Shown piece after piece: positions 16,917-25,400 of a DNA stretch of 35,522 nt. The stretch covers positions 1 to 35,522 of the forward strand of contig JACYMB010000261.1 in NCBI GenBank assembly GCA_015272205.1, in the 5' to 3' direction. The notes below the pieces were generated by a model, which ran no database searches, was not told the origin of the DNA, and saw only the letters and a program-made list of their open reading frames with translations. How positions within the stretch are numbered: the first letter of the stretch is position 1; each line of letters starts with the position of its first letter. The stretch is from Synechococcales cyanobacterium T60_A2020_003. GTDB taxonomy: Bacteria > Cyanobacteriota > Cyanobacteriia > RECH01. The position numbers were made by a program, and so were the translations under genes.

Positions 16917-17789
16917 TCAGCCCTTAGTGGGTAAATACAGAATCGGGTACCAACTCCCCCGCAACAACTCTTCGGCAAGGCCACGTACCGACCATTTCAA
17001 CCAATTTTGCTTCGCGGTGACCACAATGGCGCTAATGTCGTGCTCCAGCGCAACGTCCATAATACCTTCTACTGGATCACCGCGGCGGAGTTCGGTAGTA
17101 ACCTTCAGGCCAACTTGCTCTAGCTCCCGTTTTGCAGCGTCTAACTTCTGCGCGGCTTCGGTTTCGCTGTATTTCGGAGGCAACCCCCGCAAACCTTGCT
17201 CTTCAAAAATCCAGCAGAGTAGGCAACGCTCTAGGGAATGGGCAGGCCGATCCTGAGCCATTTGCTTGATGGTGGACACCAAGGCATCGGATGCTTCCGC
17301 GCCGTTGTAGGGTAGCAAAAAGTAGCGATTGAGGTGCTGACACCGCAGCGCTAGTTCTTCGGTGGTGTAGGCAGAGATGAGCTGGGGTCTCAGAATTAAC
17401 ACGGGCTTCGCGTTGCGCTGGCAGAGATCGAGGGTGGTACTGCCAAACAGCTTTTCCTCTAGCAGGCTGCGGGTTGGCATGCCCAGGATGATCAAATCGC
17501 TGTTATTGGCTTGGGCAATCTTGAGGATGGTATCGCCCGGTTTTCCGGTGCGGATTTCGATTTTGACCTCCACCCCGGCAGGCACATCTTTAACATTGGC
17601 GTAGAGGCGATCGCGTGCTGCGGCTATCTCAGCCTCATAGACTTTGGGGATTTCTCGTTCTTCAGAAAGAGGAATAGCATGAAAAAAAATAATCTGCTGT
17701 AGCCCACTCGCGGCCAAGTTGGGTACAAAGTGGGTTAAACGCTGGAGTCCGTCGGTGAAATCCGTGCAGATGAGGGCACGCTGAAACAT
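16917..17789 (-). CDS. Tandem-domain universal stress protein
   Basis: The predicted protein has 290 residues and two UspA-like modules. Module 1 (about 1-140) starts MFQRALICTDFTDG and includes KIAQANNSDLIILGMPTRSLLEEKLFGSTT, which resembles the Usp nucleotide-binding end (G-2X-G-9X-GS) but with threonine in place of the second glycine. Module 2 (about 155-290) ends with IMDVALEHDISAIVVTAKQNWLKW...LLRGSWYPILYLP. Between them, RPAHSLERCLLCWIFEEQGL carries two closely spaced cysteines. Usp proteins are cytoplasmic stress-linked proteins, often nucleotide-binding. ATG at 17789 was chosen because family homology begins at once and AAGG lies upstream; an earlier in-frame start at 17864 adds an unlikely serine-rich leader. 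Confidence 0.85.
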   Translation of the reverse strand: MFQRALICTDFTDGLQRLTHFVPNLAASGLQQIIFFHAIPLSEEREIPKVYEAEIAAARDRLYANVKDVPAGVEVKIEIRTGKPGDTILKIAQANNSDLIILGMPTRSLLEEKLFGSTTLDLCQRNAKPVLILRPQLISAYTTEELALRCQHLNRYFLLPYNGAEASDALVSTIKQMAQDRPAHSLERCLLCWIFEEQGLRGLPPKYSETEAAQKLDAAKRELEQVGLKVTTELRRGDPVEGIMDVALEHDISAIVVTAKQNWLKWSVRGLAEELLRGSWYPILYLPTKG

Positions 17790-18227
17790 AAGGCAACCTT
17801 TCCCAAAACGTGCTGCACTGGAGGAAGGTACAGTGCTTTCCTCAAGACTATCATTAGACCTCAAAATTTTCTGCGCTGTTGTATTGGGAATCTACAAAAA
17901 TCTAGTTTGGGCAAACCTCTATGTACGCTTCCTAGTCCTTGCCAGAGCATTCCCTGTGGAGAGAAAGGGACGCTGCCCTAAACTTTAACGGACATACCCA
18001 GGAAACTTAGAAACGCTTTCTAGCGCACCGACGTCCAGGAGCGTTCGACTCGCATGCACGCACACCATAACGGATCCTTGATGTCCAATCGTTCCACTCT
18101 CGATCTATCTCTACATCTTCAACACAATCTCACGTAAGAATGAGGAATGGACGTCCCAGCACCACCCGCTCTGTCCTGCGCTTCAAGAACACAGCAAGAG
18201 ATGGAGAGCGCCGACCTCATCGACAGT
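17790..18227. other. Gene-free stretch between the stress-protein gene and the first nblA
   Basis: About 440 bases contain no open frame or RNA gene that I can support. It should hold the promoter of the minus-strand universal stress protein gene and the 3' end of the nblA transcripts, but I see no clear hairpin with a T-run and no recognisable binding site. Confidence 0.5.
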
Positions 18228-18404
18228 CTAAATACGGGCTCGCTTCATCAAGTCACGAATCAGATTGTCTTTGATCATGAGGGTTTTCGAAACTTCCAGA
18301 AGTAGCTCTAAGGCTTGTTCGCGGCTCATACCTTGAACCTCTTGCTTTACCTTTTGGATTTCGAACTCTTGTTCCATCGATAAATCAAATGAGAGGAAAT
18401 TCAT
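18228..18404 (-). CDS. nblA: NblA family phycobilisome degradation protein (58 residues)
   Basis: This is a short gene starting MNFLSFDLSMEQEFEIQKVK, with MSREQALELLLEVSKTLMIK and a DNLIRDLMKRARI end. The segment pattern (LSMEQEFEIQ, MSREQAxELL, LMIKDNLIRDLMK) is that of NblA/Ycf18. NblA is a small helical adaptor that binds phycobiliproteins and the ClpC chaperone to trigger phycobilisome breakdown under nitrogen or other nutrient starvation. A strong ribosome binding site, GGAGGA, precedes the ATG. It lies 80 bases downstream of a second nblA on the same strand, and the two differ considerably in sequence, so they are old paralogues rather than a recent duplication. Confidence 0.9.
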   Translation of the reverse strand: MNFLSFDLSMEQEFEIQKVKQEVQGMSREQALELLLEVSKTLMIKDNLIRDLMKRARI

Positions 18405-18484
18405 ACGTCGTCCTCCAAGGATTGGGAATCGTCATTCAGTCATCGAACAATCACACATGCAGTTACTCGGAACCATTGTGTAGC

Positions 18485-18682
18485 CTAGGCTTCCAGCCCA
18501 AAGCTGTCTAGCGGTGTTTTTCGTAGCAGGTTGCGGATCACGTTGTCTTTGATCATCAGCAACCGAGACGCTTGCACGAGAAGTGCCTGCGCTTGCTCGT
18601 GGGTCATGTTGTCTGCGGATGCCTCCATCAGACGCATTTGGAACTGCTGTTCTAGAGTGAGATCGTAAGCAGAAGGATCCAT
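18485..18682 (-). CDS. nblA: NblA family phycobilisome degradation protein (65 residues)
   Basis: The predicted protein has 65 residues, starting MDPSAYDLTLEQQFQMRLMEASADN. The NblA core LTLEQQFQMRL, MTHEQAQALLVQASRLLMIKDNVIRNLLRK is complete. ATG at 18682 follows a strong AGAGGAGA ribosome binding site; the frame is open to 18745, but that extension has no family similarity. It is the first gene of a tandem nblA pair, as also seen with nblA1/nblA2 in Synechocystis. NblA acts in the cytoplasm as an adaptor for phycobilisome proteolysis during nitrogen starvation. A long leader (about 600 bases gene-free) upstream fits a regulated promoter. Confidence 0.93.
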   Translation of the reverse strand: MDPSAYDLTLEQQFQMRLMEASADNMTHEQAQALLVQASRLLMIKDNVIRNLLRKTPLDSFGLEA

Positions 18683-19276
18683 GATTTTTCTCCTCTGTTC
18701 TGGTTCTATAACGTTGATGCAGCGTTGAACTGCGAGTAGGTACACGAAATCTAGAGCTATGTAACCATAAAGCTCTTTGTGAACCTCTTAGAGGTCGGTT
18801 TTCGCTCTGTTGAAATTGCCCAACTGAAGCAGATAGATGTGACGTGTGCCGAATTCAATACTTGAATTGACGATAGTCGCAAACGCTCTGCTGTACCCTA
18901 TAGACTTCACACAATTGTAGAAAAAACAATCGCGAACTGTGTAAATAATTATAACAAACATTTGACAAATTGCCACATATTTAGAGACTTCGGCAATAAT
19001 CATCAGGTTCCCTGTGCAGAAATCACAGGTTGCAGTCTTTTTAGCAGGTCGCAACAGGTAGAAATGCTCAGTATGAACCATTCTGGCCGTTTGGATACAA
19101 CAAAGCTTGACGCTACCTGCAGAGTCTTCATCTATACAATTTCGGTAAACGCCGCTGAAGACAGCGTTTTTCAATGTTTGAGAGCCGAGCAATTCCCTGC
19201 CTTATGGATGAAATCACACAAAGGTTTCAACCTTTGGGATGAGCGTTTTACCCAGGCTTGATATTCCATCATCTAT
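18683..19276. other. Long gene-free leader upstream of the nblA pair
   Basis: About 590 bases hold no gene I can support; open frames in both directions here (18788-19192 minus, 18962-19261 plus) look like chance. The only structured signal is an NtcA-promoter-like arrangement at 18914-18955, described separately. The part around 18900-18970 is AT-rich. Confidence 0.5.
18914..18955 (-). promoter_or_regulatory. NtcA-activated-type promoter candidate for nblA
   Basis: On the minus strand, GTT-N9-TAC (18955-18941) lies 21 bases upstream of TACAAT (18919-18914). The known NtcA class-II layout is GTA-N8-TAC, 20-24 bases, then TA-N3-T. The spacing and -10 fit, but the operator is one base too long and has one mismatch. 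Regulation of nblA by NtcA under nitrogen limitation is known in other cyanobacteria; its use here is inference. Confidence 0.3.
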
Positions 19277-20428
19277 TTACCCAGGCGTAGAGGCCGAGGC
19301 TTGAAGCTGAGGCTGAAGCAGTTGGTGAGGCTGGATCCTGAGACAGGAGTGAGGATGAGACGGGGCGATCGCTCCCCAGATGATGCCGCGACTATCGGGG
19401 GGGAGTTGTGCTAAGTGGGCGGGCGTTTGGCTGAGCCAAATCCAGGGACAGTTGGGGAAACGGATGTGGGAATCCTGAGCGTCTTCTTGCATGGTGACTC
19501 CAGCGAGGGTTTCTAGAACTGCCGTGTCTCCTCGCACGAGTCCTGTGGCGGCTGTCCAGAGCTGAACGCTTAAATTCTGTCTTAAGGCATAAAAGTATAG
19601 GGAGGTGGCGGCGGTTACCGCTTGCTCAAAGCAATCCTCGTCGTCCCAGGCGATCGCACTATCTAGCCCAATCACCACCGCTTGTCCTCCGGTGAGCACT
19701 TCCAGTTCCCGAACGCGTAATTCGCCATAGCGGGCGCTGGTGCGCCAGTGAACTAAGCGGGTGGGATCGCCCCAACGGTAAGGACGCAGGGCGCGGGTCA
19801 GTCCTTCGGTGGCGCCGTGGGATTGTTGTCGGCTTTGGATGAAGTGGTGGGTGTCGGTGCCGATTTCGTCGAGGAGGGGACACTGGGAAAGGTTGAGATC
19901 GCGAGGATAGACGATGGCCGTTGCCGGGCTCTGCACGGTACGGCGACACCAGAATAGACCTAGGGGGGCGGCGGTGCGAAGCTGGACGGTATGCCAGCGG
20001 TAAATGCCGCGCCGGGGGGCTGGCTGACTGTACACCCAGCGATAGGAGTCTTGAGCGGGTACAAATTCGACGGTGTGTCGCTGTGGAGGGGCAAGGACGA
20101 TGGGCAGTAGATCGTAAACTTCAAACAGGGTTTTGGGGCGAGGGGTCGGGTTCACGAGATGAAGTTCGACCTGAATGGTATTGCCAGCGCTGATGGGGGA
20201 GATGGGGCTGCGCTTGACCTGAAGATGTTTGAGAACGAGGGGGGGCAAAACGGAGGCGATCGCCAATAGGGCAATCATGGTGCCGCTGATTACGTAGAGC
20301 CAGCCGACCATGGTATTGGTCGCGGCGGCAAAGAAGAAAATGGCTAACCCTAATAACAACCAACCACTGTAGGCTGGCGCAACCCAGCGGTTTTCAAACC
20401 ATTGGTTGATGGCCTCAAAAATGTTCAT
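19277..20428 (-). CDS. DUF58 domain-containing membrane protein
   Basis: The predicted protein has 383 residues. Two membrane helices lie near the N-terminus (about 20-36 and 41-64), followed by a beta-rich extracytoplasmic-looking region. The DUF58 signature LRPYRWGDPTRLVHWRTSARYGELRVRE is near 215-242, and a von Willebrand A-like stretch, AVVIGLDSAIAWDDE, is near 252-266. DUF58 proteins often accompany MoxR ATPases and transglutaminase-like proteins; neither is visible here. ATG at 20428 was selected, and a GTG at 20437 is an equal candidate since neither has a good ribosome binding site. The function is unknown; a role in assembling surface or membrane complexes is the usual guess for the family. 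Confidence 0.85.
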   Translation of the reverse strand: MNIFEAINQWFENRWVAPAYSGWLLLGLAIFFFAAATNTMVGWLYVISGTMIALLAIASVLPPLVLKHLQVKRSPISPISAGNTIQVELHLVNPTPRPKTLFEVYDLLPIVLAPPQRHTVEFVPAQDSYRWVYSQPAPRRGIYRWHTVQLRTAAPLGLFWCRRTVQSPATAIVYPRDLNLSQCPLLDEIGTDTHHFIQSRQQSHGATEGLTRALRPYRWGDPTRLVHWRTSARYGELRVRELEVLTGGQAVVIGLDSAIAWDDEDCFEQAVTAATSLYFYALRQNLSVQLWTAATGLVRGDTAVLETLAGVTMQEDAQDSHIRFPNCPWIWLSQTPAHLAQLPPDSRGIIWGAIAPSHPHSCLRIQPHQLLQPQLQASASTPG

Positions 20429-20511
20429 TTTGGACACGGGATAAGGGGCGATCGCTTGATTATAAGGTTCCCAAAAGGGGGCGATCGATTATCAAGAAAG
20501 TTAGGAAAGCA

Positions 20512-20775
20512 CTACCCAGCGTTTTGCAGTATCCAATAAAATCCTGCACACAAGAGGGCAAGGATGGCGGGAACGGCTAGCATTAAAATACCAATGTAGG
20601 GTGTAGTAGCTATGCCGACGGCGATCGCAGCTCCAAAGTAAGGCAGCAAAATACAGAAAGTAACTATGAAAACTCTTAAAGAAGTCCACTGAACAAACTT
20701 AGCATAGTCTTTATACCCAAGTTGAGCATTCTGAGTTGGCTTATGGAAAGGATCATTTGGTATTTTCGAGGGCAT
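20512..20775 (-). CDS. Small two-helix membrane protein, unknown
   Basis: The predicted protein has 87 residues. The N-terminal soluble part MPSKIPNDPFHKPTQNAQLG is followed by two hydrophobic segments, about 34-56 (VFIVTFCILLPYFGAAIAVG) and 60-83 (IGILMLAVPAILALLCAGFY). The positive charges lie before the first helix. No family is recognised. A HIP1 octamer inside it (20621-20628) is the last one before the long HIP1-free stretch, so this gene belongs to the native side of the compositional boundary. It lies between the DUF58 gene and the acyltransferase, all on the minus strand. Confidence 0.6.
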   Translation of the reverse strand: MPSKIPNDPFHKPTQNAQLGYKDYAKFVQWTSLRVFIVTFCILLPYFGAAIAVGIATTPYIGILMLAVPAILALLCAGFYWILQNAG

Positions 20776-20794
20776 AACCGTATTTCTAGTAGCT

Positions 20795-21559
20795 CTACTT
20801 TAAGATATAGCTTGGAAAATCTGCTATTTCATTATGTGAAAGTAAATTTTTTGCTTCTCTAATAAATTGGAGGACATCCTCTCTAGGAAGGAGTTGTAAA
20901 AGGTCAGGTCTGTAGTTCCAATACCCTAACTGTAAAAGTACTTCAGCAATAGAATCAGAAAGTCTTTTCCGTATGGGCTTTGCAGGCACTCCTCCAACAA
21001 TAGTGTAGGGTTGAACATCTTTAGTCACAACTGCGTTAGCGCCAATAACTGCGCCAGAACCAATCCTTACCCCTTGAATTATTACTGCTCCGTCTCCTAT
21101 CCAAACATCATTTTCAATGATAGTTAAGCTATCTCTAGAATTCCTTTTGCTAAGACCAAATATCTTTTGAAATTCATCATCAGAGTATGCCTGAATAGCA
21201 CTTTTGAACTTGCTATACTCCTTTACCCTCAGAAATGGATGTGTGGAAATAGAGAATAGATTATGACTGATAGCTCCAATGCTACATCTCCTACCAATAG
21301 AGCAATAACGACCTATAAAAACATTGTCTCTTATGTAGCCACCATCATTAATGTATGAATATGCACCAATAAATGATGTTTTCCCACGTGGTATGATGGT
21401 TGGGGAATGTACGGAAACTCTCTCTTCAAAAATCAATCCTCGCAAGAATTGATAATTTTTGAAAGGTATAGAATCATTATCTTTTTCCGTAACGTGAGCA
21501 ACATGATTGACAATCGTTGAATCAATAAATGAATTTAGCTTTTGGTCAATGGTCTGCAT
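20795..21559 (-). CDS. Hexapeptide-repeat (left-handed beta-helix) acyltransferase
   Basis: The predicted protein has 254 residues. Hexapeptide repeats run through [42 protein letters not shown] (about 55-95) and resume at [55 protein letters not shown] (about 145-200). A loop with [14 protein letters not shown] between them contains the histidine expected for acyl transfer from acyl-CoA. This is the CatB/xenobiotic- or sugar-O-acetyltransferase type, common in polysaccharide loci. AGGAAAAA precedes the ATG. It is AT-rich and lacks HIP1, like its upstream neighbours. The likely job is acetylation of a sugar made by the adjacent glycosyltransferases; the exact substrate is unknown. Confidence 0.85.
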   Translation of the reverse strand: MQTIDQKLNSFIDSTIVNHVAHVTEKDNDSIPFKNYQFLRGLIFEERVSVHSPTIIPRGKTSFIGAYSYINDGGYIRDNVFIGRYCSIGRRCSIGAISHNLFSISTHPFLRVKEYSKFKSAIQAYSDDEFQKIFGLSKRNSRDSLTIIENDVWIGDGAVIIQGVRIGSGAVIGANAVVTKDVQPYTIVGGVPAKPIRKRLSDSIAEVLLQLGYWNYRPDLLQLLPREDVLQFIREAKNLLSHNEIADFPSYILK

Positions 21560-21694
21560 AAAGTTTTTCCTAGCAGGACTTCATATCTTTAAAAAGACAA
21601 CTAAGTTTCCAGACTCCATCTTGATGTCGGATTGAAGCTTCAAAAGTTACAGGAAATTCAAAAGAAACGTTAAAAACTACTATAAACTAAAACT

Positions 21695-22393
21695 TCAAGT
21701 TTTTCTATAAACAAATATGGAATGACCATGAGGTTCTTTGGACGGTTCCCATGGAATAGCATGTAAAAGAAATTCTTCTTCAGTGAATAAAGTTGACACT
21801 GGGATAAAGCAATCTTTACCTAAAGACTCGGCGATTAAATCCGTAACATCATCCCCAAATAAGCGAACATGGTCTTTCTGACCAAATCTTTTTCTGCGCT
21901 CTAACTCAGATAGTCCAGGATTTAAGTCTTCAATTGTTTCTTTTCCTCTATGTATAGGTATAGTAAAAATCATAGTCCCTCCAGGCTTTAAAATTCTATC
22001 AAAACCACGTAGAACACCTCGAACTGAGCAGAGAAGATGTTCTAATACATGGTTATGAATGATTAAATCCCATGAGGAAGAAGGCATAGAATATAGATCT
22101 TCACATATATCTATTCGTTTAACTTCTTTTTTGGAGTTCTTATAAATATCGGGAAATAAATCACATGGTTGATAATTTTCTTCGTGAGTTGATGTAAAGA
22201 GATTGATAAAACAAATCTCTGGGGCAAAATGTAATATCTTATCTTCTTTTCTTGGCAACCCAAGTTTTTGCAGAGTTAGATGTACAACTCTACCACGCTC
22301 CAGAGAATGGCAGGAAAGACATTTTGCTCTTGGACGTCCCGCAAACTCGCCAAAGGATTGACCGCCACAAATTGGACATTTTTCCGTACCCAT
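21695..22393 (-). CDS. SAM-dependent methyltransferase with N-terminal zinc-ribbon
   Basis: The predicted protein has 232 residues. Four cysteines at 6, 9, 25 and 28 (CPIC and CLSC) form a small zinc-ribbon. The class I methyltransferase part follows, with a degenerate motif I around KILHFAPE, WDLIIHNHVLEHL near 105-117, and RILKPGGTMIFTIPIHRGK near 128-146. The HFAPE type is frequent in polysaccharide and glycan clusters. The start ATG has AGGAG 8 bases upstream. It begins 18 bases after the stop of the giant glycosyltransferase gene and is almost certainly co-transcribed with it. The base composition is AT-rich and HIP1-free, like the end of that gene. The acceptor, probably a sugar or glycan, is inferred. 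Confidence 0.85.
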   Translation of the reverse strand: MGTEKCPICGGQSFGEFAGRPRAKCLSCHSLERGRVVHLTLQKLGLPRKEDKILHFAPEICFINLFTSTHEENYQPCDLFPDIYKNSKKEVKRIDICEDLYSMPSSSWDLIIHNHVLEHLLCSVRGVLRGFDRILKPGGTMIFTIPIHRGKETIEDLNPGLSELERRKRFGQKDHVRLFGDDVTDLIAESLGKDCFIPVSTLFTEEEFLLHAIPWEPSKEPHGHSIFVYRKT

Positions 22394-22411
22394 CAAGAAC
22401 TCCTGTAAGAT

Positions 22412-25400
22412 TTAGGGATTAACTCTAATACTTAGGACTTTCGTTGCTAAAAGATTCATGATTGTTGGTGTTGTTTCAGGGAAAGAAGCTATAGGATTAT
22501 TCGTCTGTTTGGTAAAGCCAAGATTATGAGCATATACTTCATAGAAAAGTTGTTCATACCGTTTCGCTTGAAGCATGAGATTTAGATTGTCCTCTGCATA
22601 TTGTCTACAGTTTTGAGACATATCATTTCCCGTTAGGACTAATCGAATTCCTTTTGCTAATCCTTTAAAGTCACCAACAGAGAATGTATAGCCTGTAATG
22701 CCATCCTGAACCATGTCGGGTATAGCCCCTGTCTGAAATCCGACCACTGGCGTTCCACAAGCGATTGCTTCAGCGGTCGTATTTGAAAAAGTTTCTTCTA
22801 AAGAAGGTACAACAACCACATCTGCGGCTGAATACGCTACTGCAAGTTTTTCATTATCGCTAATATAGCCTAGACTTTTGTGATCAAGTTTAATTTGATC
22901 ATTAGCTGGCGTCTTATCACCAACTAACATCACAAATGGATTCAATTCTGCTTGTTCTTGTTTAAGGATATCAAAAGCAGCTATAACTTCCCGATAGCCT
23001 TTCACCGCACTGGAAAAAGATGGAACATAACCAATAATTTTGCGATCGAGAGGAAGTCCTAACTTCTTACGTGCCTCAACTTTGTTATGCGGCTTAAACA
23101 CATCTATTTCTATTGAGTTCGGTATAATCTCAATTCGACACTGATTAAAGAAGGGTGCTTTCTTAACAATCTCTGCTGTGTGCTTGCTCAAAGTCACGAT
23201 TGTAATGTTTTCAAAATTGTAGTAGTGCCTCTTAGCAGCAAGAACCTTGCTAGGAAAGTTATCGAAATGATCGACAAGTTGAGGACAGTTCTCACAATTC
23301 TTTTGCCACTCAATACATCCATGAAAGAAGTGACATCCCCCTGTGATAGGATTCATATCTCTAATAGTCATCACAAGAGGCTTATTCATATTACTCAGAT
23401 ATGCAATATTTTCAGCAGATAAGAATCGCGCTGTCCAGTGGAGGTTAATTACATCAGCATCTTTAACTAAGGACTCAAGCTGCTCTGGAGTAATTAGGGG
23501 ATGATTAATCGTAAAAATTGTGAGTTCGGGTTTACTAATTGAAGGATCTTGCAAAATTCTCCAGGAATGCCCATTTTGAAGAGGATGAGGCATTACCTTT
23601 ACGCCTGGGAATGATTCATGATTTCTAACCGTGGTCAGAATCGTAGAGTTTATACTCGTGTTCTGTAAACCTTTATGGAGTCGGAAGGCGGCATACCCTG
23701 CACCTTGGATAGTACTTGATGAGAACAGGGTGGCGTTGAGCTTGTTTTGACAGACTTTAAAGATCTCCTTTGTCAGTAACGCTACTTGCTTTTTGCTTGA
23801 AAAGTGAGAAAGCCTTTCGGTTGCATACTCAATGTTATCGGAAAAACATTCTCCCTTCTCAAACATCCCTTTCAATGCTTGACCTATAGCTAGCCCATCT
23901 CCATGCTGTACTATTCTTGAATGTTTGCTCTCATATCCAACAACTTCGGGCAATCCTCCAGCGTTCGTAACAATGACTGGCAAACCAGAAGCGATAGCCT
24001 CCAAAACGGAAACTCCAAAAGTCTCTGATCTTCTAAGTGAGTCCTGAGTATAGGTTGAAGACTGTATGAACACATCAAATTTTTGGAAGTAATCTAATTC
24101 CTCCGAAAAATTAACAAATGGAATTAAGGAAACATTTGACTGCAATTTTAGATTTTCAATTTCAGAAACAGTTTCTTGATAAAAATCTTTCCCGTTAGCA
24201 TACACAATTGTTAGATGAACATCAGCATAACAATTGTTCTTAAAGAACTGAAGTCCCTGTAACAAATAAATATGACCTTTCCAATCTATTAACCTCCCTA
24301 CTGCAAGTATTTTAAGAGTTTCGCCTTTCTTAAAATAATTAGACTTTTTTCTGTTGGAGAAGAATCGCTCATGAACTGTATTATGGACAAGGCTAACTTT
24401 GTCATCAGAAACACCATGTTTTAATAACTCTTGCTTGAGATAGTGAGAAACAGCAGTGAAAGACGTATTTTTTCGCTTTGAGAAGTCCCCAAGTAAATAG
24501 TCTCTATACTCTTGATTCTCTTTCATTGAGAACACATCAATACCATGGGTCATGCTAATAGTAGGCACCGAAATATTCAATGGCTTCAATCGTTGAAATA
24601 TTTTCCACTCATTTAATGCAAAGTGAGCAACTACAACATCAGGTCTCATATTCTCGAAAATATACTTATACAGCTCATTTCTGATTTCAACATGAAAGTC
24701 TTGCCATGGTAAATATATGCCTTTGCTGTAGGGGCGCTCATCAGGAAGTAATCTATGCTCATATAGAACAAAATTATCAAAAACAGTCTCTTTTTCAAGG
24801 CGCTGAATCAGATCATAGATAAAAGCTTCTGATGGTCTAGAGAAGACAGATACAAAGTGTAGAAGCTTTCCTCGACCTGAGTTTTTAGTTCTTGAAAGGA
24901 TAGTATCAAACTGTTCTATCAGTGCTCCAAATAAACCATGTTTAGTATTAATCTGAATTGAAGACTTAGGTATATTTAGAATTTCTGCAAGTCTAATAAA
25001 GTCTAGAAATGCTTTGCCAGATTCTGTATGTGACAGTTTAAACTTAGGCAAACATCTAAAACAATGCTCAACGTACTTTGATAAACTTTTCAGAAAAAGA
25101 GTTTGATCTTTGTATTTTTGAGCTATCGCAACTAAGCCTGACGATCTTCCAGGATTAAATCGAAATAAATATATGTTCTCTGCTTCTAAATGTTCTAAAA
25201 ATTCAAATCGATCTTTGTAAGTTTTAATTACTTCAGAGATAAATAACTGTCTTCGTTCTGGAGAGTCTCCTGATGAAAGTCCCCCCTCTGAAAGAGTGAA
25301 AAGCTCTCTTGGAACCAAATTGAATTTTACACCTTGCTGAAACGCTTTTCGTATCCAAAGTGCATCGCTCACGATATGATAATCTTCAGAATATTTTCCA

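Noticed and set aside
16901-16927. CTAAGGG/CCCTTAG inverted repeat between the convergent kinase and stress-protein genes
   Set aside because: Only 7 bp of stem, a 13-base loop and no T-run on either side; too weak to call a terminator.
18788-19261. Two overlapping open frames, 134 codons minus and 99 codons plus, upstream of nblA
   Set aside because: No protein family character, no good ribosome binding sites, and they overlap each other and the candidate nblA promoter; best explained as chance open frames.
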